Shown: positions 43,752 through 55,219 of the stretch, in pieces
How positions within the stretch are numbered: position 1 is the first letter of the stretch
How the letters are laid out: each line of letters starts with the position of its first letter
DNA from: Pseudo-nitzschia pungens
Lineage: Eukaryota > Bacillariophyta > Bacillariophyceae > Bacillariales > Bacillariaceae
Length of the DNA stretch: 64,000 bases
Assembly (NCBI GenBank): GCA_037355855.1
Contig: CM074759.1
Location: 2,046,001 to 2,110,000 of the forward strand
Direction: 5' to 3'
Position numbers and translations under genes: made by a program
Notes under the pieces: generated by a model
Databases searched by the model: none
What the model saw: the letters and a program-made list of their open reading frames with translations, nothing else
What the model was told of the DNA's origin: nothing

Positions 43752-45337
43752 TCAATAGTAGGGCAATATTGCACGCACAGGGAGAAATACACAAACGGTG
43801 CATGGTAACATGCACGGTAATGAGGCTGTAGGTGGTTTTTGACGTTCGGGTTTTTTGTTGTAGCCTCCTTTTTCCTGATTCTTATTGTCGGTCCTATCCA
43901 AAAAAAATCTCTTGACTAAAGTGATAGGATTTGTAAGTCGAGCAACTCTTGATTTCTGTTTCTTACTGGGAGGGGCATTGTCTTTATGGAAATAGATTGA
44001 TGGTACACCTTTCGGAAGACATGCACGGGAAACAGTTCCTATCATTGATAATCCTTTTTGTCCCATCCAATCAAGGATAACATCTCCATTGAAGAAATTA
44101 TCAACTGTCAAATGTGTTTATCTGGGCCTATTTGTGGTAGAACGCCCTTGGTCATCAGCTCATACACTTCTGACTGTCCTCTCCTGGTAAACCCAGGAGC
44201 ACATTTGTACTTCCCCAGTCTATGAATGTATGCTCTTGGATGTATCCTATAACAATCCAATAAGATTGCAGTTTGCCCACCTTGACTGGTCCTCTTCCCA
44301 GTAGTATAATAAACATTTGGACTACCAAACCTCTGTATGACCAAGTAGTTTCATCTATCACGAGATCAAGGTCTGCTTTTTTTGTCAAGTAGTTGGTGTT
44401 ATGTACAAGCACCTTATAAATGTAATCGAACTTATTAGATGGGTTGAAAGGTATCTTGTGTTGCTCATCATAATTATTAGATACCTTTAGGTTCTCTTTA
44501 ATCTCCCTACACCTCCAAAAAGACATAGTATTATTGATTGTTTTGTTGTACATGCAATCATTCGGATCCCATCTGTTCCTGATATCCTGACTGCTTCCTC
44601 CACCACAAGCTCCATGCATAAATAAACAACCATCAAATTTAACCACCTCTTTGTGCGAGATAGATTTGATCTGATGCCCGTACCCATCATTCTTCCTATT
44701 AGCGTAAATGTTACTGAACCAAGTAATGAGTGGATAGTAAGACAATCACTTGTCTCCTTCTACACAGGATCTATCCAGATAGTGTAGTGGAAGGATAAGC
44801 TGATAAAAGAATAACACGTCATCATCCTGTATTCTTTCAACAGTCAACCCATGCTTTATCAGCTTGTCTTTGTCTAAACATCCTTTCCTACTTGTGGGAA
44901 ATAGATTGTTCTCAGTTCCTGATCTGAATTTATCCATAGTACCTTTTCTGCTTTCCATCCTTTGTAATGGAAAGTCCATCCACTGTCTTGGTGGTACCTG
45001 ACAGGACCGATGTCGACACCATCAGGTATTCTTTTTCTGTTTTCATAGTGGATACTGCATCAAATTGTTTTGCTTCTTCACCCTCATCATCACTTTCTCC
45101 ACCATCTCGACCTACGTTGTCTTCAGCATCTTGTTCACCAAAATGTTCGTTTTGGGTGGCTATGATTTCTTCTGGTGAGAAAGGGAGCAATGTGGATTGA
45201 TTGTTATCAGTATTTTTTACTGTATTACTGTCGATGGTATCTTGACTGGTAGTTAGCGTACTGACATCAGAGTGCATGTTGCGAGAAAGTCTGATGACCA
45301 GCATTGGGGAAGGAATGTTGTCGTCATCGGGATTCAT
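43752..45337 (-). pseudogene. piggyBac-like transposase, broken
   Basis: Read on the minus strand from an ATG at 45337 (MNPDDDNIPSPMLVIRLS), the protein continues with an acidic N-terminal region and then a DDE_Tnp_1_7-like core in several frames: 45337-44930, 44979-44746, 44745-44155, 44344-44108 and 44111-43752. Motifs that suggest the family are DLVIDETTWSYRG (first catalytic Asp), GQTAILLDCYRIHPR, and TVDNFFNGDVILDWMGQKGLSMIGTVSRACLP (second Asp region). At least four frame breaks make it inactive. I could not locate TTAA-flanked inverted repeats. Its first 54 codons and upstream region are duplicated at 50890-51636. Confidence 0.65.
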
Positions 45338-45922
45338 GATTGTCGTGTTGTTTCTTTCAGGTTGATTAGTATGTTACCAAAAAAGGAAAAATTGAAGGCT
45401 TGTTAGAAGATCAACAAACTCAACAAACAGTCTCACTATTCTCTTGACAAGATTTCTGAAGATCCAATAACAATAGAATTGTCATCAGACCAGTTGTTCC
45501 TGACACTACCAGATCCAATAACAATAGAATTGTCATCAGACCAGTTGTTCCTGACACTACCCGATGTGCTTTTTGGTATGTGTTCCGTACATTTTAGATT
45601 GTGGAAACACAGGAAAAGAAGCCAAATTCCGATGTCGGTTAGATTGTTTTTGGCGCACCATAATTTATTTCCAAAATGGAGTAAAATAAGACTAGTTGGA
45701 TTAATATTTAAATGAAATTTGACTAATAGGATGAGAAAAAAATATGGGAAAATCAACTGTGGCACAGTAGATTTCTTCCGCCGCCACTAAATGATACTTC
45801 CTCCGTTCCGAAATAAGTGTGAACTTCTCACATACAAGCTTGTGTATCGATCAATTTTCAACCAATTCAAATGGTTCTTTTTGGGTTAAACTCTCTTCAA
45901 CTAAGTCCTTATGCCTGGTTAG
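45175..45922. repeat. Left 748-bp direct repeat flanking gypsy D
   Basis: Nearly identical to 50890-51636 (a handful of substitutions and one T indel). It contains the 5' end of the piggyBac-like gene, its upstream region (with an internal 59-bp tandem of GATCCAATAACAATAGAATT) and the first 130 bp of the mariner-like MITE, and ends at GCCTGGTTAG. It is contiguous with the piggyBac body on the left and with gypsy D on the right. Confidence 0.93.
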
Positions 45923-46131
45923 TGCCATACCCCGGGTCTACTAGTGATTAGAATAGTAGTGATATGCAAATTGTGAGCTCTATCAATTAGTCTATTGCTA
46001 TTGCTTTCGATCGGCATTTGGAATCGGCGATTCCAACGCCTCGCTAATTTATCCTCAACCTTAATCCAGTCCCGAGTAGACTCGTGACTGTATTCCGGTG
46101 CACGGCATGCTCCTCCATGGTACTGTAACAA

Positions 46132-49100
46132 TTACTTCTCTGGTTCAGGGCTATTCCTGCAATAATAGGGATGGACTCTCCTGATGTTAACCCGGTCAGT
46201 TACAAAAGGAGCAGTTTCAATAGTTACAGTTCCATTATCATGGGCCTTGAGCACCTTGTAAGGTCCTTGCCGTGGGAAGGATAGTTTTGGAATAATGCCC
46301 TTCCTTTCCAGGGTGACATAGTCTCCTTCTTTATAGACATGGGGGATCCTCTTCTGGTTTTCCCTGATGTTGCTCTTGTGGATGCTTTTCTGCTTCCTTG
46401 CTTGGATTGCTTCCCAATCCACTGGGAAGTTCACCGGCATGAACATGTCTCGACCAAACACCAGTTGCGCTGGGGAGTACCCCAGGGTGGTATGGATGGC
46501 GCTTCTGATAGCATACGCTGCCTTGGTGGTGAATTCCTCAAAAGGGTCCTCCTCGTGGAGGTCCCTGTTTTCCAGGTTGAAGGACAACAGACAGTCCTTT
46601 AATACCTGATGGATCCTTTCCAACACCGAGTTGGATTGTGGGTTCCAAGCCCCACTGGGCTTTCTTTTCATCCCCATGTTCTCGCAGAGCTCTTGGAACT
46701 CTGCTTTGAACTCACTCCCGCCATCAAAGCCAATTTCCTTTGGGCGCGGATATCTTGCCAGCCAGGTACTGTCCAACAATCGTTGAGTTTCTGCTGCATT
46801 TGGGGAGTCCTTCAGGTGAGCCAGTTCAAACCATCCGGTCACTGGGTCCACCATGGTGAGGACATGGATTTGGTAGTCTTTACCATTTTTGTTGTGGACA
46901 GTTGCAGGTCCCCAGAGGTCCACATTGACTCTCTGCCATTTGGTGACCTCAGCTGCTTTTTCCGGTAGTAGTCCATACTTCTTCCGGCCACTCTTCTTAA
47001 ACATCTGACACGTGTGGCAGTGTTTGCAGAGGTCCTGAACGTCCTTCCGTAGGCCTTTCCAGGTGAACACTGAGCGTATGCTCTGTTCCATTCTCTTTTC
47101 TCCGGGATGGACCAGCATGCTGTGGTACCATTCCATGACTCTGTCCTTGAGTTTGTCGGGAATCAGAATCTTTCCTTCTTTGTGGATTAGGTTGTAACCT
47201 TCCACCATTTTGGTGGTCAGTCGGTTGTCTTTTTCCAAAGCGCTCATGATTCCTGTGTCCTGTTGCTGGTAGAACTGAATCATGTCTGGGGCAAGTGGGA
47301 ATGCACTATTGCCCTGGAATTCTTCCGGAGCTTCTTCTCCAAGTGGGAATAGAAGTTGTCGGAGGTGCTCTTCCTCATCCGCGTAGGTGAGGGGCTTATT
47401 TGGTGGTAGCCATTCCACAGTATCTGCTGGATCATCTGTGATGTCCAGGCGAGACAGCGCGTCTGCTGCATCGTTGTCTTTGCCAGCAACGTGCTTGACT
47501 ACGGGGTGGAACTCCTCCATGAGGAGTCTCCATCGGACCATCCTTTGGGTGGGCATCTGCTGATAGAGCAGGTTAAGGTGGTCTGTGTGAATAATTACAT
47601 CTTGTCCTCGTAGGATTCCCTCAAACGCTTTCAAGCCCTCCACTATACCAAGGAGTTCTTTTTCCCCGACAGTGTAGTTGAGCTGCGCTGAGTTCAGTTT
47701 CCTTGTGTAGAAACCAAGGGGTTTGCCATCTTGACATACGGTTGCTCCCAGTTGCCTGTCACTGGCGTCTGAGTAGAGGTGAAATGGTTTCGTAAAATCC
47801 GGGAATGCGAGTTTCGCTTCATCTGCGAGCATCCTCTTCGCCTCCATGAAAGCTTTCTGCTCTGCTGGGCCCCAGTACCAATTTGTTTTGCCCTTCTTGC
47901 CCGCAAGCTTGTTGAGGGGGGCCAGGATGTGGGAGCGGCGCTTCCACATGTCCCTGTAGAAATTGACCATCCCAAGGAACATCTTGAGTTGCTTGGTGTT
48001 CTTGGGGGGTTCCAGGCGCTTCATCGCCTCCAGCTTCTTTGGCTGGGGCTGAATGCCCTCTGTTGTTAACAGAAATCCCAGATATTCCACTTCTTTTTGC
48101 ATGAAGAAGGATTTTCTGAGGTTGGCTTGGAAGCCGGCATCATCCAGTCTCTGTAGGACTGTATCGATTTTGTCGAGGTGATCCTGCTCAGATTCCCCCT
48201 CGCGTTGAATGATTAGAATATCATCGATGTAGACAAGGACGTAGTCCAGATCCCCTAGGAGGTTCATCATGACGGACTGGAAGATATCCGGTGCGCATGC
48301 GATTCCCATTGCCAGTCTCTTGTAGGCATACTTTCCCCATGGTAAAATGGTAGAGCAAATCTTTTGGCTCTCCTTGCAGATGGGGATGGTATAGTATCCT
48401 TGGGACAAGTCCAGCGCCGTAGCTGATTTGAACTTTTGTAGTCTTTGGATGGTTTCCCCAATGCGTGGTAGAGGGAACGGCTTTCGTTGAATGGCTGCAT
48501 TCATCTTCCGAAAGTCCGTAAGGACTCGTATGTCCCCTGTCTTTTTGGGTTGACAGAACGTCGGTGATGCCCATGGTGAGTCATCATCATGTGGAAGTTT
48601 CTCCAGGACTCCAATGTCACAGAGCCTGTTGATTTCCTTCCGGAGTGCTTGTTCAAAGGCATGGGGTACTGAATAGTACCTCTGCCTGACCGGTTTAACC
48701 CCTGGTTGGAGTTCAATAGATACCGGTTCAATATTCTTGAGCAGTCCCAGACCTCCTCCAAAGAGTGTGGGGAACTTCTTCAATGTTTTCTTCAGGGCCT
48801 CCTTAGACGCGTCTGTGGTCTCCAGGTCGTTGACCATGGAGTCTATATCTACTTTGGAGTAGTCGGCGTCCAGTATCTTGGCTTGCCTTTCTTCCTCCTG
48901 TTGGAGGATCGGACTCTGTGTGTTGGCAAAGAATACTGCCTCACATTTGTCCGGGTCAGAGAGCTCCCCCATTCCCTTCATGGGGATGGAGTCACCCTGC
49001 CATGTGATTGTCTGGGAGCTGTATTTGATATCCAGTCCCATTTGTGCCATCAGGTCGGATCCTATGATCATGTCATAGGGCACCTCCTCGTGGTGATGGT

Positions 49101-49404
49101 ACTCATCCACTTGGAAGGTCCATTTAATGGTCTTTGAGTTTGAGAATTCTATCAGCCTTAGTCCCACTGAAGCCGCAGACTTTGTTCGAAATTTGCCCCC
49201 ATAGGTATTATAGGTAACAGATCGTTGGTCCCGGTTCGTAAGTTGACTTCGGTCGACGAAGTGTTTTAGGATTATGGACTTGGAGCATCCTGAGTCCAGA
49301 AGGCCCCGGAGCATCCTCCCCCTTCCCTTGTGGTCCAACACCTCCACACAGACATCTGCAAATCAGTTGATTATGCGTGGTCCGGTGTGGATGGTGTCGG
49401 CCAT
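46132..49404 (-). CDS. pol: Gypsy D Pol (protease, RT, RNase H, integrase)
   Basis: The frame continues directly from gag; one UGA ends gag and another lies about 15 codons later (near 49362), after which the frame is open to 46132 (about 1071 codons from 49347). There is no ATG near the domain start. Order: aspartic protease with LLDSGCSKSIIL, reverse transcriptase with RVLTDFRKMN and YIDDILII, RNase H with LYSDASDRQLGATV and HTDHLNLLY, integrase with a HHCC segment (HSMLVHPGEKRM ... CKHCHTCQMF) and NVDLWGP, GFDGGSEF, NPQSNSVLERIH. It is only moderately similar to gypsy A pol, so it is a different lineage. Confidence 0.9.
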
Positions 49405-50808
49405 TCATTTGTGGGATCCTTTCTTCTTGAAGGTTTTTCTGTATTTTCTCCGGTACTCCTTGAGGTCCCTGTCGGAGATATCAATCTCGTCGTCAGAGAC
49501 TTCATGATCAGCTTGGGCCGTGGCCAGTACATAGGAGTACTCGTGGTTGGAGAGGTTCCTTCCCCAGTGGGGTTTGGATTGTTGCTCGTTGTCCGAGTCT
49601 TCTTTTGCCACAAAATGCTCCTTGAGCAGATTGATGGTTTCCCGGTCGAATTTCCCCTTCTTGGGTGGTCCTCCGGTTAGTTTCCAGCATTTGCCGGCGT
49701 GGGTCTTGCCACAGATTTTGCAAAGTTGCTTATTGTTGTCCATTGGGCGCTTCTTTTTGTTGGGAGACTTGCTGTTTCCTCCCCCAGAAGTGGCCTTGGA
49801 GTTCTTCTTGGTGCCACCGTTTTGTTTTTCCAGTTCGGTGATCCGTTTGCGAAGTTCTTCTTCGTTTCGGATGGTGGTTTCCAAGTTTTCGAGTTTGTCG
49901 ATCGTGGTGTTGAAGGAATGGGCAAAGACATCCCATCCAATGTGTTCCAGTTTGTCCCTCTGGGTGTGGGTCATGCTGGTGTCCAGGATTTCCTTCATCT
50001 CGTCGTGAGTGAAGCTGGAAGGTGCCATTCCTGTGGCGGCGCCACTTTCCCAGAGACATTCTGGTAGATAGCTTTGGAGTTCGGCCATTCGGTTGGCCCA
50101 GGCTCGGATGCCATGTTTCATGTCGACTCGCATCCCCCGCATAAAGCGGCGGAGGAGGATGTAGGAGCGTTTCCCGTTCATGTCATTGCCGAAAACTTTC
50201 AGCTTGAGGGCATACATGCATTCCTCGATGACATCCTTCTTGTACTCCTCTGATTTGTAGTACTTTGTGAGGGTATCGGGTACCTTCTTTTTGGGGATTG
50301 GAGTGCCGAGGTCCTCGGGCTCCGTTTCCTCGTCCGATTTTGCCGTGGCAGTCGGTTTGGTTTTGTTGGTTTTCGGGGTGGGGTTCCCTTCGACCGGCTC
50401 CTTGGTCGTGCCAGCGGGAGCTTCTGTGGTTAGGTCGGTTGTTTCGACCTTTTGGATCCGCTTTTGGACCAGTTTGTTGTTGTGTGTCTTGTGACCTGGT
50501 TCGGCGTAGTAGGACCGGCCTAGAGTCATTTGGACAATAGAGAGTGCCTCGTTGGAGAGGACCCTCTGGAGGACGTCCAGTTTCTGGTCTCCTTGGAGTT
50601 TGTCATTGCCAGCAATTTTCTGGTCAAAGTCTCTTTTCCAGATGATAAAGAGTTCCGGTCTTTCAGTGCCGGTGAGCACCTTCAGATAGTCACTGAAGGC
50701 TACCCCTCCTTTTTCTGAGTCGATACTCATTTTCACGGTGGTGGCATCTTCCGGCCAGTCCTCTCGTGTAAAGGTAAAGGGTTTCTGCTTGGTTCCTTTA
50801 GACGCCAT
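49405..50808 (-). CDS. gag: Gypsy D Gag
   Basis: ATG at 50808, 467 aa. The centre is helical (KVFGNDMNGKRSYILLRRFM, DKLEHIGWDVFAHSF), followed by a coiled coil (LENLETTIRNEEELRKRITELEKQN spread over about 310-335) and a basic linker. A zinc knuckle of the form C-x2-C-x3-H-x3-C is seen in LCKICGKTHAGKCWK (about 364-378). The C-terminus is acidic then basic (KKTFKK region). The stop is UGA, followed at once by an ATG (TGAATGG). Confidence 0.9.
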   Translation of the reverse strand: MASKGTKQKPFTFTREDWPEDATTVKMSIDSEKGGVAFSDYLKVLTGTERPELFIIWKRDFDQKIAGNDKLQGDQKLDVLQRVLSNEALSIVQMTLGRSYYAEPGHKTHNNKLVQKRIQKVETTDLTTEAPAGTTKEPVEGNPTPKTNKTKPTATAKSDEETEPEDLGTPIPKKKVPDTLTKYYKSEEYKKDVIEECMYALKLKVFGNDMNGKRSYILLRRFMRGMRVDMKHGIRAWANRMAELQSYLPECLWESGAATGMAPSSFTHDEMKEILDTSMTHTQRDKLEHIGWDVFAHSFNTTIDKLENLETTIRNEEELRKRITELEKQNGGTKKNSKATSGGGNSKSPNKKKRPMDNNKQLCKICGKTHAGKCWKLTGGPPKKGKFDRETINLLKEHFVAKEDSDNEQQSKPHWGRNLSNHEYSYVLATAQADHEVSDDEIDISDRDLKEYRRKYRKTFKKKGSHK

Positions 50809-50889
50809 GGTGGGTTAATCGGTTATTTTATTTAATTTAGTTACACTATTTCTGTTATCTTTGCTGCTTGTGTTGAAATTGAGCAAAAA

Positions 50890-51636
50890 GTGAGAAAGGG
50901 AGCAATGTGGATTGATTGTTATCAGTAATTTTTACTGTATTACTGTCGATGGTATCTTGACTGGTAGTTAGCGTACTGACATCAGAGTGCATGTTGCGAG
51001 AAAGTCTGATGACCAGCATTGGGGAAGGAATGTTGTCGTCATCGGGATTCATGATTGTCGTGTTGTTTCTTTCAGGTTGATTAGTATGTTACCAAAAAAG
51101 GAAAAATTGAAGGCTTGTTAGAAGATCAACAAACTCAACAAACAGTCTCACTATTCTCTTGACAAGATTTCTGAAGATCCAATAACAATAGAATTGTCAT
51201 CAGACCAGTTGTTCCTGACACTACCAGATCCAATAACAATAGAATTGTCATCAGACCAGTTGTTCCTGACACTACCTGATGTGCTTTTTGGTATGTGTTC
51301 CGTACATTTTAGATTGTGGAAACACAGGAAAAGAAGCCAAATTCCGATGTCGGTTAGATTGTTTTGGCGCACCATAATTTATTTCCAAAATGGAGTAAAA
51401 TAAGACTAGTTGGATTAATATTTAAATGAAATTTGACTAATAGGATGAGAAAAAAATATGGGAAAATCAACTGTGGCACAGTAGATTTCTTCCGCCGCCA
51501 CTAAATGATACTTCCTCCGTTCCGAAATAAGTGTGCACTTCTCACATACAAGCTTGTGTATCGATCAATTTTCAACCAATTCAAATGGTTCTTTTTGGGT
51601 TAAACTCTCTTCAACTAAGTCCTTATGCCTGGTTAG
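50890..51636. repeat. Right 748-bp direct repeat flanking gypsy D
   Basis: Matches 45175-45922. On its right it continues without a break into the remainder of the mariner-like MITE (to 52082). The pre-insertion locus therefore read piggyBac, this segment, MITE. Confidence 0.93.
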
Positions 51637-52082
51637 ATACTGTTGGGCTTGAGCTATTGGTCTACCTTTCATTAGGACTTGAAAATGACCTGTTTTGCCC
51701 TTCAAATGTGATTTTACCGGTTGAAAGGGTTCCACCAGGCATTTGAACCTCTAGGAAGGTTCTTTGGAAAGCTGAGACACTAAACTTTTGTCTTGCAATA
51801 GGTGATAGAAACAGGAAGAGAGTTCTTGTCTTCTGTTTTATCATCCAAAGATAGCCTATTTTTCGTTGATTAATTAAAATTAAAAAATTAATTAATTCTT
51901 GTATTTTATATTTTAGCGTGATAACACTAGTTATTTTTGTTTGTGTGTGTTAATTTGTGATTTTGATGGGCACCTATTTTGATGTTTGTGGTACAACTTC
52001 TACACGTTTTCTACACAAAGCAACAGATATTTCAGAACGCACACGTCTGGGTCATCGCACACTTATTTCGGAACGGAGGAAG
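51511..52082. mobile_element. Mariner/Stowaway-like MITE (CTTCCTCCGTTCCGAAATAA ends)
   Basis: 572 bp with a 26-bp perfect terminal inversion beginning CTTCCTCCGTTCCGAAATAA and a TA on each side (51509-51510 and 52083-52084). It carries no transposase. The ends resemble Stowaway-type MITEs described in plants. A copy truncated after about 130 bp stands at 45794-45922 as part of the left 748-bp repeat. Confidence 0.85.
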
Positions 52083-52084
52083 TA

Positions 52085-53053
52085 ACCTGATGTAGTAAGG
52101 TCTACCGTACGGTATGACTGTAAGGTTGCTCAATTTACGTACCGTACCGTATGGTCGTGCCTACAAATGCTTCCATACCCAAGCCGGGCACTTTTGTGTT
52201 GGGTTGATTGGCTTATTTTTTAAGTCGTTTCGTGCAATTGATCGACACTGAAAAAGAGGGCTAATCATTTGGGGGAAGTTCTCGTTACTTATGGTACAGT
52301 ACAGAGACCCTGAGAAGCTATTTCTAAAAAACGAGGAGGACGGCTCCCATGCTTACGTTGATTTTTTGTATGTCACTTGAAGGCAATCTTCAGGAGGATG
52401 ACCTGAAGAACTGTGCGTCGGGCTCGGAAATTTTGATTTGCTTGCTGTTCCTGCAGTGTTTTCGTCTTTCGTTCACCTTGAGGAATCTAGAAAACGAAAA
52501 CGTAGGCTCGTTTTTTGGTTGACGCGATTGAACTCCATGATCAGTAAGTAGCAGCATCGTTACTACGATTCTACACTACCAGTATTGTATCGTACACTCC
52601 GTTCTTGATCTTGGTTCTCTGCAAGAATATCGCCTTCAATAGACCCTAGCTCTACTGTACACTCTCCGGTTGTCAACGGCGACATCGACGATAGAGTTTG
52701 ACTTTGGAGGTGTCCTTTCACCTCCAACATCAATACCATCATCGAAGTAGTTTCTATCTGCGATAGACTATCTGCGATAGATTTACCGGTGTTTTGCGGT
52801 ATTCGTAGACGGCGGAGGGAAGAAGCTATCATTGCATGTTTTAAAGTTTGTTCCACTTCAAAACTGTTACGCTAGTAGGAGAATCAACGGAGGAAAACTG
52901 ACAGGAATCTCGGCTACTTCAAGTCATTTGACAATCGAATAGAATCAATATAAACGGCAATACTTGGTTCCGAAAAATCGACGCCGACGTTTTAGGTGCG
53001 AACAGATATCAGACTTGAAGCAAAAGACAAGAACGTAGTACTACTATTTTAGC
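52085..53053. other. Upstream region of the aureochrome gene
   Basis: No gene recognised. It starts with TACCGTACGGTA palindromes at 52108-52155 and holds a short duplicated GACTATCTGCGATAGA at about 52763-52785. It should contain the aureochrome promoter, but I see no motif I can defend. Confidence 0.35.
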
Positions 53054-54832
53054 ATGTCGCAAGGAATACAACAACCCTTATTCGCTTCCGCTTCTGCGCA
53101 AGGCCAGGTACGTCTGCACGGTGTGAATTTATCGCAATTCGTGGTTGGGTCGTGCGTTCTTTCTTTCCGTTCGGACTGTGTGGTATCGCCTTTTCGTACG
53201 AGTTGTGTCGAATCGAATGCCAATCGAAATAAGTCTTGGTCTCGAACAAAGTTTGCCGACAATCGCAATGCGGCGCATTTTTTTCTTTCACTCACTGGTC
53301 GGCTCTTCCTTACGCAATCAATTCTAGACGGATGACTTTGACTTGAATGAAATTTTCGCCGAGTATTTCATCGGCGAGTTTGAGAATCCTCACAATGCTT
53401 ACACCAATGCCATGGGAAACTACGTTGCGGCCCCGGGAACCGTTGCAGCTCCCGCGCCACCAGCTCCTGCGCCAGCTATAACGTACGCTCCGGCACCAGC
53501 TCCTGTCCAGCAACCAGTATTGAGCACTGGAATCAGGACCCCCTATCATTCTGCTGTAGCGGCTCCTGCTCCGACTCCATTGGCAGCCCCTATGCAGCCG
53601 CAACCTCAAACAGTGGGATTACCTTTAGCGAAAAGAGCGAAACTGGAACCGGGAACGACCACAAAAACAACCACTAGGACAGCTACTGTGGCCGCAACGG
53701 GCGGAGTCACTAGTCGATTGGGGTTCAATACCGGACACCTCCAAGGTGGTTCTCAGGTCCAAATGGGAGGAGCTGGTGGCGGTATTTCAGCGGGAGTCCC
53801 CGGATCGATGATAGCGCAGCAACAGCAACCAGGATCATACGCTCAGCACCAGCAACAAGGCACCGGTGTTGCTCTACCCGTCGGACGTGGTATTCGGCTT
53901 GGTGGAGCTGGAGGGGTGGCTCCAGCAACGGCACGGAAGGTTCCTGGTGTTGGTGGCATTGTCTGGGGAGGGCCTCAGATGATGGGCATGAATGACCAAG
54001 CCGTAGCCGAACGTCGTCAACGCAATCGGGAACATGCGAAACGCAGCCGAGTCCGTAAAAAGTTCATGCTCGAGTCTTTGCAAGAACAAGTGGCCTCGTT
54101 GCAGCGCGAGAATCAGCGGCTGCGTATGCTGGTTCAGGACAATATCCCCGAGCACGCCCAAGTGATAATATCCGAGTGCTGCACGTCGAGTCCATTGTTC
54201 GGAGACGGAGATTCTCAAATTGGAGAAGAAGAGAACGGGGACGGATCGGGAAAAACAGCTCTGGTCCGATCGGATTTCCAGCTGATTGATAGTTTGAGTG
54301 CCGGGCAACAAAACTTTGTGTTGTCGGACCCCCGACTTCCCGACAACCCTATAGTATTTGCCACTCCCGGCTTTTACAGGCTCACTGGTTACACACCGGA
54401 GCAAGTACTTGGACGGAACTGTCGGTTCCTTCAGGGTTCTGGAACTGATCCCAAGGCTGTTGACATAGTGCGAAAAGCAATCCAATCGGGATCCGATTGT
54501 ACCGTTTGTATTCTCAACTACAAGGCTGATGGAACTCCCTTTTGGAATCAGTTTTTTGTTGCAGCGCTGCGTGATTCCGACAATTGCATTGTCAACTACG
54601 TAAGTCATTCGCTGCATTTATTCCTCGCGTTTGCCTGCATCCATCGTGCGTTCATCATTATAATGTTACGTTACTTTACGTCACTCACTTTTTACCACGT
54701 GGTGCAATCGACGGACAGGTTGGGGTACAAACCGAAGTCGAACCTGATGCTGGTGCTAACGCTCTGGAAGACCGTGTCAATGCTGTCATGCCTCTTGCAA
54801 ACAAGGATGACGAGGATGATGAAGGAAAGTAA
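53054..54832 (+). CDS. AUREO1: Aureochrome (bZIP-LOV blue-light transcription factor)
   Basis: Three exons inferred: 53054-53107, 53328-54599 and 54719-54832, all GT-AG, phase 0, giving 479 aa. The N-terminal half is low-complexity (Ala/Pro-rich, then Gly/Gln-rich). A bZIP follows: basic region about 246-264 (RRQRNREHAKRSRVRKKF, with the N-x2-A/H-K-R-S-R pattern) and a leucine zipper to about 286. A LOV domain fills about 334-450, with the flavin-adduct motif GRNCRFLQG (Cys383) and FWNQFFVAALRD. bZIP before LOV is the defining aureochrome order; in blue light a Cys-FMN adduct changes DNA binding. The C-terminus is acidic. I call type 1 from overall likeness only. The stretch 54833-55219 up to the convergent MED6 gene holds no gene. 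Confidence 0.95.
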
Positions 54833-55219
54833 GAAACGTGCGAAGCTATATACCAGATTTGGAAAGCGCCCAAAGGTCCTGAGTCGACGTTGCTTTCAAG
54901 GATTTGATACATGTTTTAGATGGAGCACAATCGATGAAAATCGGTTGTTTGGTTTCTCGTACTCGATACAGCATCGAACTATCGCACCCTACATGAAATG
55001 CGCGACAACTACGACGATGATCGGTCTGTATCTAGAAAGTATCATAGAAGCGTCGTTAAATCTATCTAATAAGTTGACTGACACAGGGATTCAAGAATAG
55101 CCTCACTTGCTCTCGTTAGAGTGGCCGAAAAACAAGGACCATCTGTTCTAAAATTATCGTTGTGTGACAGTGCTGCTGTTGCGATTCGGTGATGTTATAT
55201 GCCGGTTGCAGTTTATTGC

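Larger units (their letters stand above)
45923..50889 (-). mobile_element. Gypsy element D, without complete LTRs
   Basis: On the minus strand: an 81-bp leader (50889-50809), gag (50808-49405), pol (to 46132), then about 209 bp that start TGTTACAG at 46130 and could be the first part of a 3' LTR. No matching sequence exists on the gag side, so the 5' LTR is missing and any 3' LTR is truncated. The 748-bp direct repeats outside it are chromosomal sequence, not LTRs: they do not begin TG or end CA and they contain parts of two other transposons. Confidence 0.8.

Noticed and set aside
45175..51636. The 748-bp direct repeats as LTRs of gypsy D
   Set aside because: They lack TG/CA ends, contain the 5' part of a piggyBac-like gene and part of a MITE, and continue into those elements outside gypsy D.
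53874..54617. 247-codon antisense frame over the aureochrome
   Set aside because: It lies opposite the bZIP and LOV coding region, which is conserved; a shadow frame.
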